26,155 nt of DNA from an uncultured Collinsella sp. (GTDB lineage: Bacteria; Actinomycetota; Coriobacteriia; Coriobacteriales; Coriobacteriaceae). Below the pieces are notes generated by a model that ran no database searches, was not told where the DNA came from, and saw only the letters and a list, made by a program, of their open reading frames with translations. The DNA lies in the NCBI GenBank assembly GCA_902464175.1, contig CABQHZ010000019.1, positions 1 through 26,155 on the forward strand, given 5' to 3'. How positions within the stretch are numbered: position 1 is the stretch's first letter; every line of letters begins with the position of its first letter. Positions 1 to 7,882 of the stretch are shown here, piece after piece. The translations under genes were made by a program, and so were the position numbers.

Positions 1-689
1 CCTTTTCTGTTGCTCGGGCTGCTGGGCTCGAGCTCGTGCGGACGTCCGAGGGCCTCACGCTTACCGACGGCACGATGGAACTGCGCGCCGATTTTGGCCG
101 CATGCTGCCACGACTCAAGCAGGGCCGCCTGCAGCAAGAGCTGCTGGTAAAGGTTGCGCGCACAAAAGGCATCGAGCGCCCATGGGCGATTGATGCCACG
201 GCGGGCTTTGGTGAGGATTCGCTGCTGCTGGCGGCCGCGGGCTTTACCGTCGATCTGTATGAACAGGATTGCGTAATCGCGGCACTCCTCAAGGACGCCT
301 TGGATCGCGCGGCAGATGATCCGGCGCTTGCGGCTGCTGTGGCGCGCATGCGCTTACATGCGGGCGAGGACAGCATTGCCGGCCTTCGCCATACGGCCGA
401 GCTGATCAAGCAAGGCGAGCTCGCGGCTCCCGACGTGGTGTATCTGGACCCCATGTTTCCCGAGCGCACCAAGAGCGCGGCGGTGAAAAAGAAGTTTCAG
501 CTCTTGCACCATCTGGAGCAGCCGTGCGCCGACGAGGAGACGCTGGTCGAAGCTGCGCTTGCGGTGCACCCGCGCAAGGTCGTTATCAAGCGACCGGTGA
601 AGGGGCCGCTGCTTGCCGGCGTTAAGCCGAGCTATCAGCTTGCGGGCAAGGCCGTTCGTTACGATGTTTTGGTGCCGCCGCGCCCGTAG
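1..689 (+). CDS. rsmJ: 16S rRNA (guanine1516-N2)-methyltransferase RsmJ, 5' end outside window
   Basis: This protein methylates N2 of guanine 1516 in 16S rRNA with S-adenosylmethionine as donor. The reading frame is open from base 3 to the stop at 687-689 (228 visible residues), so the true start lies upstream. A GTG at 36 is not the start: residues before it (FSVARAAGLEL) still align with the N-terminal region of E. coli RsmJ as I recall it. Visible motifs are the SAM-binding loop DATAGFGED, the catalytic-region motif VVYLDPMFPERTKSA and the C-terminal VVIKRPVKGPLLAGV, all typical of the RsmJ/YhiQ family. E. coli RsmJ is about 250 residues, so only a short N-terminal piece is missing. A GC-rich hairpin follows the stop. 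The gene converges with the next one. Confidence 0.88.
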   Translation, partial: FSVARAAGLELVRTSEGLTLTDGTMELRADFGRMLPRLKQGRLQQELLVKVARTKGIERPWAIDATAGFGEDSLLLAAAGFTVDLYEQDCVIAALLKDALDRAADDPALAAAVARMRLHAGEDSIAGLRHTAELIKQGELAAPDVVYLDPMFPERTKSAAVKKKFQLLHHLEQPCADEETLVEAALAVHPRKVVIKRPVKGPLLAGVKPSYQLAGKAVRYDVLVPPRP

Positions 690-695
690 CTTGTG

Positions 696-725
696 CACGA
701 TGGCTGGCGCTTCGCCAGCGCCGTG
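696..725. terminator. Hairpin between convergent genes, possible terminator
   Basis: Inverted arms GCTGGCG (703-709) and CGCCAGC (713-719) enclose a CTT loop, with outer CACG/CGTG pairs at 696-699 and 722-725. It lies between the rsmJ stop and the stop of the convergent small gene. There is no T-run, so an intrinsic terminator is only a possibility. Confidence 0.4.
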
Positions 726-737
726 CCGATGCGGGGT

Positions 738-1034
738 CTATTTCCAAGGGTGCGACGTCAGGTGCCAGCCGCCGCAGTATTCGCATTTGTAGCAGGCTAA
801 ACCGCGTCGTCCGCGGTTTTCGCAGTCGGCCATAACGGCCTCGGCCTCGGCGCGTGTGTCGTACCGGTTTTTGCGCTCGCACGACTTATAGCGCCAAGCC
901 TCGTCGCGCTCGGCGTCCAGGGCGTCGCGGCGCTCGTCCTCGCGTGCAAACAGGTCGCTCATATCGCCGCCGGTGGCAGCGCCCAAAAACTCGCTTTTGG
1001 CCTTTGACCAGGCGGCTCGCTTTTTGCTTCCCAT
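738..1034 (-). CDS. Small hypothetical protein with C-terminal CxxC zinc-ribbon-like motif
   Basis: The 98-residue protein begins MGSKKRAAWSK and is rich in charged residues. An upstream in-frame ATG at 1067 exists, but GGAGAGG sits 10 bases before the ATG at 1034, which I therefore prefer. The C-terminal half (about residues 50-98) has cysteines at 52, 71, 81, 84 and 87 and ends CYKCEYCGGWHLTSHPWK. I have seen the pattern 'R(Y/F)DT..EA......L..Y.C..CGGWHLT' in short actinobacterial and phage-borne proteins, and it looks like a single small zinc-binding or nucleic-acid-binding ribbon. No named family or function can be assigned. It is divergent from the GNAT gene and shares its promoter region. 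Confidence 0.7.
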   Translation of the reverse strand: MGSKKRAAWSKAKSEFLGAATGGDMSDLFAREDERRDALDAERDEAWRYKSCERKNRYDTRAEAEAVMADCENRGRRGLACYKCEYCGGWHLTSHPWK

Positions 1035-1057
1035 CTGCTTCGCACCCTCTCCAAACG

Positions 1058-1089
1058 TTGGTATCATTGCTCAATCAAAGTGATACCAA
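1058..1089. promoter_or_regulatory. Symmetric operator/bidirectional promoter
   Basis: Perfect 9-bp inverted arms TTGGTATCA (1058-1066) and TGATACCAA (1081-1089) are separated by 14 bp and lie between two divergent starts. Read on either strand, TTGGTA is followed after 17 bp by TGATAC; the -35-like box fits moderately and the -10-like box poorly. On the plus strand TATCAT (1062-1067), with TTCGCA 17 bp upstream, is a better sigma-70-like match. The dyad could instead be a repressor site. Confidence 0.5.
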
Positions 1090-1107
1090 TAAACGTGAGG
1101 TCGCCGC

Positions 1108-1599
1108 GTGATGATCAGAAAAACCCTCGATACCGACATTCCCGCCGTCATGGCTATCTATGACGCGGCCCGCGCCTTTATGCGCGCGCATGGCAACGCC
1201 ACGCAGTGGCCCGAGGGCACGCCTTCGGCCGAGCAGCTGGCTGCCGATATTGCCGCTGGTGGCAGTTACGTGTGCGAAGTCGACGGCCGCGTGGTGGCGA
1301 CGTTTGCCTTTTTACCGGGTCCGGACGAGTGCTATGACGTGATTGAGGACGGTCAATGGCGCAGCGACACTCCGTATGCCGTGCTGCATCGCGTGGCATC
1401 CGACGGCACCGTGCACGGTATCGCGGCGGCGATGTTTGCCTTTGCCAAGGAATGCGCCGACCATCTGCGTATTGACACGCACGAGGACAACTTGCCCATG
1501 CAGGGCGCCATCGCCAAGGCGGGGTTCGAGCGTGTCGGTATCGTCTATGTGTCCGACGGCACGGCGCGTGTCGCGTTTGATTGGCTGCGCGAGGCGTAG
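1108..1599 (+). CDS. GNAT family N-acetyltransferase
   Basis: A 163-residue single-domain GNAT protein, expected to transfer an acetyl group from acetyl-CoA to an amine; the substrate is unknown. The N-terminus MIRKTLDTDIPAVMAIYDAARAF is the usual GNAT beta1-alpha1 segment. The middle strand VCEVDGRVVATFAFLPG is motif D/A-like, and the C-terminal TH(E)DNLPMQGAIAKAGFERVGIVYV is the classic 'N..(M)...(Y/K).GF...G' motif B. The start is GTG at 1108 or ATG at 1111; GTGAGG at 1095-1100 is placed acceptably for both. The gene is divergent from the zinc-ribbon gene and ends in a clear terminator, so it is probably monocistronic. Confidence 0.85.
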   Translation: MMIRKTLDTDIPAVMAIYDAARAFMRAHGNATQWPEGTPSAEQLAADIAAGGSYVCEVDGRVVATFAFLPGPDECYDVIEDGQWRSDTPYAVLHRVASDGTVHGIAAAMFAFAKECADHLRIDTHEDNLPMQGAIAKAGFERVGIVYVSDGTARVAFDWLREA

Positions 1600-1633
1600 G
1601 AGCCAAGGCACGTATCATCACCCAGCTCAAATA

Positions 1634-1661
1634 AAAAATGGCCCCGAGTGGGGCAATTTTT
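1634..1661. terminator. Bidirectional intrinsic terminator
   Basis: GCCCC/GGGGC arms around a GAGT loop are flanked by an A-run on the left and a T-run (ATTTTT) on the right. It lies 35 bases after the GNAT stop, and the A-run would also terminate minus-strand transcription. Confidence 0.8.
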
Positions 1662-1905
1662 GGTAAAACGCGTCGTTGTGGGACTCGCATTGTTACCGCC
1701 CCAGATGAACCCGGGCAGACAAAAAGGGGAGGTGCCGGCTTTCGCAAGGCGCGAACCTACGAAAATCGCCGCGCGGCAACGCGGGGCGATGAGCTCGGTC
1801 GGGGGATAGGGCCCGCTTCGCCCACCGGCCCGTAAATTGTATCATCCAGTGTGGAGCGTGAACGCCCGTTGCCGCGTGCGATGGGCTTGCAATAAGAGGA
1901 GAGCC
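1662..1905. other. GC-rich leader upstream of the TetM-like gene
   Basis: This non-coding stretch holds several short GC-rich complementary segments (for example CCGCG/CGCGG near 1770-1786) and a TATCAT -10-like hexamer at 1840-1845 without a convincing -35. A leader with secondary structure is conceivable for a ribosome-protection gene, but I see no leader peptide with a recognisable attenuator and no known riboswitch. Confidence 0.3.
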
Positions 1906-3909
1906 ATGTCGAAGCAAGCGGTCGTTGGAATCTTGGCGCATGTCGATGCCGGCAAGACCACGTTGGCCGAGGCCATGCTGTTCAACGCGGGCCGCATTCG
2001 CAAGCGTGGCCGCGTGGACGATGGCGATTCGCATCTGGACACTAACACGATCGAGCGCGAGCGCGGCATCACGATTTTCTCGTCGCAGGCCGTGCTCGAC
2101 CACGGCGATACCCACGTCATGCTCGTGGATGCTCCCGGCCATGTCGATTTTTCTGCCGAGGCGGAGCGCACGCTGCGTGCCCTGGACTACGCGATTCTGG
2201 TGGTGGGCGCCAACGATGGCGTGCAGGGGCACACCGAAACCCTGTGGCGCCTGCTTGCACGCTATGACATCCCGACGTTCATCTTCATCAACAAGATCGA
2301 TTTGGAGAATCCCGGCCGCGATGTTTTGCTGGCACAACTCGGGCAGCGTCTTTCCGAGGGCTGCCTGGATGCCAACGAGCTGCTGGCGGGCGGCGCCGTT
2401 CAGGAGGACGCTGCTGCGTTGGACGAAGCGGCGCTCGAGGAGTTTCTTGAAGCGGGTGAGCTTTCTGTCGCAACGCTGTCGCGCATGGTTGCCGAGCGCA
2501 AGCTCTTTCCCTGCTTTGCCGGCTCGGCGCTCAAGGACCAAGGCGTTGACGAGCTACTGGATGGTATATGCGCGCTGATGCGTGAGCAGGCGTGGCTCCC
2601 GGAGTTTGCCGCGCGCGTCTATCGTGTCAGCCGCGGGGATCGTGGCGAGCGCTTGGCTTGGGTTAAAGTGACCGGCGGCACGCTGCGCGCAAAACAGATG
2701 ATCAGCGGGCATTCCAGTGCCGAGGCGTGGGAACAGAAGGTCGATCAGGTACGCATCTATAACGGCGAGAAGTATGAGCTTGCCCAAGAAGTTGCTGCTG
2801 GCGGTATTTGCGCCGTGACGGGTCTTGCGCACGTTCGCCCAGGGGACGCCCTGGGCACGGAGCCCGCGGGCGATGCGCCCGTCATCGCTCCGGTCCTCAC
2901 CTATACGGTGCTGCCGGGCGAACACGACGTTCATGCGGTGTTTAAAGCGCTGAGTGAGTTGGCGGACGAAGATCCCATGCTCGGCGTAAGCTGGAATACG
3001 CATCTTGAGCAGATCCATTTGCAGTTGATGGGCGCCGTGCAACTCGAGGTCGTGCAGCGGGTGTTGGCCGATCGCTTTGGCCTTTCGGTTGCGTTTGAGC
3101 CCGGCGGCATTCTCTATAAGGAGACTATTTCGCGGCCGGTCGAGGGCGTGGGCCACTTTGAGCCGCTGCGCCACTATGCCGAGGTGCATCTGCGCCTGGA
3201 GCCGTTGCCGGCGGGTTCGGGTGTGCAGTTTGGCACCGTGACCTCGACCGACGAGCTCGATCTTAACTGGCAGCGTTTGGCACTCACCAACGCTATGGAG
3301 CGCGACCACCTGGGCGTGCTGACGGGCTCGCCCATCACCGATGTGCGCATTACGCTCACGGGCGGCCGCGCGCATGCCAAACACACCGAGGGCGGCGATT
3401 TTCGCCAGGCCACGTATCGCGCGATTCGCCAGGGTTTGATGCAGGCGCGCGAGGTCGGCGCAGACGTGTTGCTGGAGCCGTGGTACCACTTTGAGCTCGA
3501 GGTGCCGGGGGAGTGCGTGGGCCGGGCGTTGTCAGATGCCACACGCATGGGTGCCGAGTACGAGCCGCCGACGATGGCGGGAGACCGAGCGAAGCTTGTG
3601 GGTCGCGTGCCGGCATCCGAGGTGCAGGATTACGCGCTGGAGGTGGCTGCCTACACGAGCGGGCGCGGTCATCTGTACCTGGAGTTCGCCGGTTATGCGG
3701 CTTGCCATGATGGCGAGCGCGTAATCGAGGCTGCCGCCTACGAGCCCGAGGCCGATCTGCCCAACACGCCCGACTCGGTCTTTTGCTCTCATGGCGCCGG
3801 CTACACGGTCAAATGGTATGACGTGCCCGCCGCAGCGCACGTAAAGATCGATCCCGCCACCTTCCGTCCCTGGCGAGCAGCAGACGCCGAGTTTTTCGGC
3901 CACATGTGA
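1906..3909 (+). CDS. TetM/EF-G-like ribosome-protection family translational GTPase
   Basis: A 667-residue translational GTPase of the TetM/TetO/OtrA type. G motifs are intact: AHVDAGKTT (11-19), RGITI (53-57), DAPGHVDF (75-82) and NKID (129-132). EF-G-like domains II-V follow, including QLEVVQRVLADRF. The start is ATG 1906, preceded by AAGAGGAGAG; the frame continues upstream, but that ATG has no ribosome site. Known members (about 640 residues) release tetracycline from the ribosome. Here the domain IV tip region reads AHAKHTEGGDFRQATYR and lacks the Y-x-P-V-S-T loop III of TetM, so the protein may be a housekeeping paralogue, and resistance should not be assumed. The final codons ATG TGA lie inside hairpin repeat copy a. 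Confidence 0.82.
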   Translation: MSKQAVVGILAHVDAGKTTLAEAMLFNAGRIRKRGRVDDGDSHLDTNTIERERGITIFSSQAVLDHGDTHVMLVDAPGHVDFSAEAERTLRALDYAILVVGANDGVQGHTETLWRLLARYDIPTFIFINKIDLENPGRDVLLAQLGQRLSEGCLDANELLAGGAVQEDAAALDEAALEEFLEAGELSVATLSRMVAERKLFPCFAGSALKDQGVDELLDGICALMREQAWLPEFAARVYRVSRGDRGERLAWVKVTGGTLRAKQMISGHSSAEAWEQKVDQVRIYNGEKYELAQEVAAGGICAVTGLAHVRPGDALGTEPAGDAPVIAPVLTYTVLPGEHDVHAVFKALSELADEDPMLGVSWNTHLEQIHLQLMGAVQLEVVQRVLADRFGLSVAFEPGGILYKETISRPVEGVGHFEPLRHYAEVHLRLEPLPAGSGVQFGTVTSTDELDLNWQRLALTNAMERDHLGVLTGSPITDVRITLTGGRAHAKHTEGGDFRQATYRAIRQGLMQAREVGADVLLEPWYHFELEVPGECVGRALSDATRMGAEYEPPTMAGDRAKLVGRVPASEVQDYALEVAAYTSGRGHLYLEFAGYAACHDGERVIEAAAYEPEADLPNTPDSVFCSHGAGYTVKWYDVPAAAHVKIDPATFRPWRAADAEFFGHM

Positions 3910-3935
3910 CAAAGGGACAGCCCCTTTGTCACATG
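3903..3935. repeat. Hairpin repeat, copy a (TGTGAC arm class)
   Basis: Perfect 14-bp arms CATGTGACAAAGGG (3903-3916) and CCCTTTGTCACATG (3922-3935) flank a 5-base loop, ACAGC. The stop codon of the TetM-like gene (3907-3909) is part of the left arm. No T-run follows, so it is not a typical terminator. It shares its arms and its GGGAC(A/T)G core with the copies at 7632 and 11481. Confidence 0.9.
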
Positions 3936-3938
3936 CTA

Positions 3939-3970
3939 TTGGTATAACTCAGTATAAGTTGGTATAACTG
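3939..3970 (+). promoter_or_regulatory. Three 10-bp-phased repeats over a probable promoter
   Basis: Decamers GGTATAACTC (3941), AGTATAAGTT (3951) and GGTATAACTG (3961) stand in register. Put another way, TTGGTATAACT occurs twice, 20 bp apart (3939 and 3959). TTGGTA (3939-3944) and TATAAC (3963-3968) at 18-bp spacing make a plausible promoter for the ATPase gene, so the repeats would be operator sites on one face of the helix. Confidence 0.55.
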
Positions 3971-4002
3971 TTACCAGGGTTTGCCAATCCGAGGAGGCCG
4001 AT

Positions 4003-5121
4003 ATGAATCCAAATCCCTTTAAGCCCACAGCTGGTAAGCGGCCCCCGATACTCATCGGTCGCGAGTCGGTCATCGAAGATTTTGAGGAAGGGCTCGACAA
4101 CGGCGCCGGAGCGCCGGGCAGGCTCATGCTCATTACGGGAAACCGCGGCTGTGGCAAGACGGTTCTCCTGAGGGAGCTGCAACGTCTGGCCGGCGAACGC
4201 GGATGGGCGGTTGTCTCCGATTCCGCTTCGCTTGGCTTATGCGACCGCTTGGCCGACGCGCTTCGCTCGAATAAACCCGTTGTGACGTCAATGGAGTTTG
4301 GGCCGTCGTTTGGCCGGATGTCGGTCGAGGCGGCGCGGGCAAAAGGCGAGACATTGCGAGGGCTGGTCAACGAGCGTCTCAAGAAGCTCGGTCCGGGCAA
4401 GGGCGTCTTGTTTGCGATTGACGAGGCACAATCGGTGTCTATCGAGGAACTGGCGGCTCTTGCCGTCCTCTATCAGCAGGTGCTCGGAGACCAGGATGCC
4501 ACGGGCTTGCCCGATAGCGACCAGCGCGGTCTTGCGCTGGCGTTCGCCGGCTTGCCCAGTATGGTTGACGATCTGCTCGAAGAGCCGAGCGTGACGTTTT
4601 TGCGGCGTGCCCAGCAGCGTACGTTGGGGGCAATATCTTTGCCCAAAGTGCGCGATTCGTATATCCAGACGGTCAAAGACGCTGGTCTTTACGTTGACGC
4701 GGAGACGGCGGACCTTGCGGCGCGCAAGAGCATGGGGCATCCCTATATGGTTCAGCTGGTGGGCTATTACATGTGGCGGTCTGCTGTCCGGCGTGGCTCG
4801 CAGGTCATCGAAAGGCGCGATGTCGAGAATGGCCATGCGGATGCCGTCTCCGAGTTCTACGAAGCGGTTGACGCACCTCTGTATTACGGTCTGCGCAGCC
4901 CTCAGCGCCTCTTTATCGAGGCTATGGCGGTTGACGAGGACAAGCCGACGCGCACGGCGGATATCATTGAGCGCTGCGACCGTACCCAGAGCTGGGCGAG
5001 TAAATATCGCGCAAGCCTGATTCGCGAGCGCGTCATCGAGGCCGCCGGATACGGCCTTGTGCGGTTTACCGTGCCCATGCTGGGCGAGTATATCCGCGAC
5101 CGCGTTTTATGGCATGAGTAG
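4003..5121 (+). CDS. AAA-type ATP-binding protein with C-terminal winged-helix-like region
   Basis: This 372-residue soluble ATPase has Walker A GNRGCGKT (46-53), Walker B VLFAIDEAQ (135-143) and a sensor-1-like LALAFAGLPSM about 40 residues later. The layout resembles Orc1/Cdc6-like or STAND-type ATPases: an ATPase core, a helical lid (about 215-280) and a C-terminal region (about 290-372) that could be a winged helix (IFIEAMAVDEDKPTRTADI). The start ATG 4003 follows GAGGAGG closely. It is directly upstream of the UvrA-like gene, with only about 10 bases between, so the two are probably co-transcribed. Its partner or substrate is not visible; a role in stress response or plasmid/phage-like biology is guesswork. 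Confidence 0.78.
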   Translation: MNPNPFKPTAGKRPPILIGRESVIEDFEEGLDNGAGAPGRLMLITGNRGCGKTVLLRELQRLAGERGWAVVSDSASLGLCDRLADALRSNKPVVTSMEFGPSFGRMSVEAARAKGETLRGLVNERLKKLGPGKGVLFAIDEAQSVSIEELAALAVLYQQVLGDQDATGLPDSDQRGLALAFAGLPSMVDDLLEEPSVTFLRRAQQRTLGAISLPKVRDSYIQTVKDAGLYVDAETADLAARKSMGHPYMVQLVGYYMWRSAVRRGSQVIERRDVENGHADAVSEFYEAVDAPLYYGLRSPQRLFIEAMAVDEDKPTRTADIIERCDRTQSWASKYRASLIRERVIEAAGYGLVRFTVPMLGEYIRDRVLWHE

Positions 5122-5131
5122 GGTGATAAAG

Positions 5132-7627
5132 GTGACGGAACAGAAGATGAGCCCGCAGGCTATCGAGGTGCGCGGTGCACGTGTTCACAATCTCAAGGAC
5201 ATCGATATCGATATTCCGCTGGGGAGGCTCGTGGGCATTGCCGGCGTGTCGGGCTCGGGCAAGAGCTCGCTGGCGCTGGGAGTTCTTTATGCCGAGGGCT
5301 CGCGCCGTTACCTGGAGGCGCTCAGCACCTATACTCGACGTCGCCTGACGCAGGCCGAGCACGCCCAGGTGGACGAGGTATTGCACGTGCCGGCGGCACT
5401 CGCGTTGCATCAGCGTCCCAGTGTGCCAGGCGTGCGCTCGACCTTTGGTACCATGACCGAGCTCAACAACAGTCTGCGTTTGCTCTTTAGCCGCTGTGCC
5501 CATCACGTGTGCCCACATTGCGGGGCGCGTGTGGAGCCGAGCCTTAACGTGGCTGCGGGCCTGTCGCTCACGTGCCCCGCATGCGGCCGCGAGTTCTACG
5601 CGCCGAGTGCCGAGGACCTTGCCTTTAACAGCGGCGGTGCGTGCCCTACCTGCGGCGGCACCGGTGTCATGCGCGAGGTGGACGAAGCGAGCCTGGTGCC
5701 CGACGAGTCAAAGACCATCAACGAAGGCGCGGTGCTTCCCTGGGGCACGCTCATGTGGGACCTGATGAAGCAGGTTGCTGGCGAAATGGGCGTGCGTACC
5801 GACGTGCCGTTTAACCAGCTCACGGCACATGAGCGCGATATCGTGTTCCACGGCCCGGCGGTTAAGAAGCACATTCTCTACGTTCCCAAAAACGGCGAGG
5901 GCGCCACGCCGCTCGACTTCACCTATTACAATGCCGTCTATACGGTCGAGAATGCGCTCGCCAAGGTTAAAGACGATAAGGGCCTCAAACGCGTGGCTCG
6001 CTTTTTGCGCGAGGGCCCGTGCCGTGACTGCGGCGGCACGCGTCTCTCCGAGGTTGCGCGCCAGCCCCAGGTGCGCGGTGTCGATCTGGCGCAGGCCGCG
6101 GCCATGACGTTGGGTGAGGCGATTGAGTGGGTGCGCGGGGTGCCCGCATCCTTGCCGGCCGAGATGCAGCCAATGGCAGCGGATATCTGCGATTCGTTTT
6201 TGAGCACGGCTCGTCGCCTGGTCGACCTGGGGCTCGATTACCTCTCGCTCGACCGCGCCGGTGCTACGCTCTCCACGGGTGAGCGCCAGCGTGTGCAGCT
6301 CGCCCGCGTGGTGCGCAACCGATCGACGGGCGTGCTTTATGTACTCGATGAGCCCTCGATCGGCTTGCATCCTGCCAATGTCGACGGCTTGGTGGGCGTG
6401 ATGCGCGACCTGGTGGATGACGGCAACACCGTGGTTGTTGTTGATCACGATACGCGCGTTCTAGCGGAAGCTGACTATCTGGTCGAGATGGGCCCCGTTG
6501 CCGGAGCAGGCGGCGGTCATGTAATCGCCGCCGGTACGGTGGGTGAGGTCGAACAATCGCAGGGCAGCCGCATCGCGCCGTTTTTACGCGCAGACCCCAA
6601 GCGCTTGCGGCCGCAGGTGGCTGACGACGAAATGTTCGACCAGGGCCATATCCGCATGGCGACCGATGCCATCCATACCGTCAAGCCGCTCGAAGTCGAC
6701 ATCCCGCGCGGCCGCTTGGTCGCGGTGACGGGCGTTTCGGGTTCGGGCAAGACGACGTTGGTGCTCGAGACGCTCATTCCGGCACTCAAGGCGCAGGCAG
6801 CCGGCGAGCGCCTGCCGGGACACGTGCGTTGGGTCGATGCCGAGGGCATTGCCCGTGCAAATCTGATTGACGCTACGCCTATCGGCGCCAACGTGCGCTC
6901 GACGGTGGCAACTTATGCTGACATCCATGATGAGCTGCGTCGCGCCTTCGCCCGTACGCCCGAGGCTAAGGCGGCTGGCTACAAAGCGGGCGCCTTTAGC
7001 TACAACACTGGCGCCTTGCGCTGCCCTACGTGCGATGGCACGGGTTCGATATCGCTTGACGTGCAGTTTTTGCCCGATGTCGAGATCGTCTGCCCGGCAT
7101 GTCGCGGCTCGCGTTATGCAGACGCGGCTTCGCATATCCATCGCGAGGGCAAGGACGGGAGTCTGCTTACGTTGCCGCAGCTCATGGACATGAGTGTGGA
7201 CGAGGCCCTCGACGCCACAGTGGGACTCAAGAAGGTTCAGACGCGCTTGCAGACTTTGCATGACCTGGGCTTGGGTTATCTCACGCTCGGCGAGCCCACG
7301 CCGGCGCTTTCGGGCGGCGAGGCGCAGCGCCTTAAGCTCGCGAGCGAGATGGGCCGCGTGCAGGATGATGCCGTATTCGTGTTCGACGAACCCACAATTG
7401 GCCTGCACCCGCTCGATGTTCAGGTGCTGCTGAGTGTGTTCGACGGCCTCGTTGCCAAGGGCGCCACGGTTGTCGTGATCGAACACGACCTCGACCTTAT
7501 CCGTAACGCCGATTATGTAATCGACATGGGCCCGGGCGGTGGCGACGCGGGCGGGCAAATCGTGTGCGCCGGCACGCCGAGCGATGTCGCTGCCTGCTCC
7601 GCAAGCATTACTGGCCGCTACCTCTAG
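5132..7627 (+). CDS. UvrA2-like ABC ATPase lacking the UvrB-binding domain
   Basis: A paralogue of the excinuclease subunit UvrA with two ABC ATPase cassettes. From the GTG at 5132 it has 831 residues. Walker A motifs GVSGSGKSS (38-46) and GVSGSGKTT (534-542), signatures LSTGERQRVQLAR (380-392) and LSGGEAQRLKLAS (726-738), and two DEPS/T Walker B motifs are complete. Zinc CxxC pairs lie at 127/130, 148/151, 171/174, 297/300, 631/634 and 654/657. Canonical UvrA is about 940-950 residues; here the segment after CPHC is only about 20 residues before the next CxxC, so the UvrB-binding domain is missing, as in UvrA2/DrrC proteins linked to resistance to DNA-binding drugs. The start could also be ATG 5114 or ATG 5147; AGGG at 5120-5123 favours 5132. 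Confidence 0.85.
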   Translation: MTEQKMSPQAIEVRGARVHNLKDIDIDIPLGRLVGIAGVSGSGKSSLALGVLYAEGSRRYLEALSTYTRRRLTQAEHAQVDEVLHVPAALALHQRPSVPGVRSTFGTMTELNNSLRLLFSRCAHHVCPHCGARVEPSLNVAAGLSLTCPACGREFYAPSAEDLAFNSGGACPTCGGTGVMREVDEASLVPDESKTINEGAVLPWGTLMWDLMKQVAGEMGVRTDVPFNQLTAHERDIVFHGPAVKKHILYVPKNGEGATPLDFTYYNAVYTVENALAKVKDDKGLKRVARFLREGPCRDCGGTRLSEVARQPQVRGVDLAQAAAMTLGEAIEWVRGVPASLPAEMQPMAADICDSFLSTARRLVDLGLDYLSLDRAGATLSTGERQRVQLARVVRNRSTGVLYVLDEPSIGLHPANVDGLVGVMRDLVDDGNTVVVVDHDTRVLAEADYLVEMGPVAGAGGGHVIAAGTVGEVEQSQGSRIAPFLRADPKRLRPQVADDEMFDQGHIRMATDAIHTVKPLEVDIPRGRLVAVTGVSGSGKTTLVLETLIPALKAQAAGERLPGHVRWVDAEGIARANLIDATPIGANVRSTVATYADIHDELRRAFARTPEAKAAGYKAGAFSYNTGALRCPTCDGTGSISLDVQFLPDVEIVCPACRGSRYADAASHIHREGKDGSLLTLPQLMDMSVDEALDATVGLKKVQTRLQTLHDLGLGYLTLGEPTPALSGGEAQRLKLASEMGRVQDDAVFVFDEPTIGLHPLDVQVLLSVFDGLVAKGATVVVIEHDLDLIRNADYVIDMGPGGGDAGGQIVCAGTPSDVAACSASITGRYL

Positions 7628-7667
7628 CCGGATGTGACAAAGGGACTGTCCCTCTGTCACATGCCGG
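7628..7667. repeat. Hairpin repeat, copy b (TGTGAC arm class)
   Basis: Arms ATGTGACAAAGGGAC (7632-7646) and GTCCCTCTGTCACAT (7648-7662) pair with one mismatch around a single T; outer CCGG (7628-7631 and 7664-7667) extends the dyad. It begins directly after the stop of the UvrA-like gene. The core GGGACTGT matches copy c at 11481. Confidence 0.9.
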
Positions 7668-7700
7668 TAAAGCCTGTCGGCATCACGGTTTTCTGTTTTG

Positions 7701-7740
7701 GTTAATTCTGGTTAAAAGCAGTTAATTACAGTTAAAAGCC
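7701..7740. repeat. Four GTTAA repeats at exact 10-bp spacing
   Basis: GTTAATTCTG, GTTAAAAGCA, GTTAATTACA and GTTAAAAGCC follow one another at 7701, 7711, 7721 and 7731. The 20-bp unit is repeated with 16 of 20 identities. The array is 143 bases upstream of the recombinase start and could be an operator or an accessory recombinase/architectural-protein binding array. A further palindrome, GCAAAATTTGC, lies at 7806-7816. Confidence 0.6.
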
Positions 7741-7882
7741 AGCGCGTTGTCGGCACAGCGCTTGAATAGCTTGTGCCTGAGGGTCAAAATGGCCTCAACC
7801 CATTCGCAAAATTTGCACGCCCTATAGTGAGTGGGCTCTCGCTTGAGCTGATGCTGCCAAGAGGCGGCCGATAGGGGCAATT

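Noticed and set aside
36..38. GTG start for rsmJ
   Set aside because: The frame is open to the window edge, and residues before this codon still resemble RsmJ, so the gene begins upstream.
2554..3489. 311-codon minus-strand open frame inside the TetM-like gene
   Set aside because: Antisense shadow of a conserved GTPase gene.
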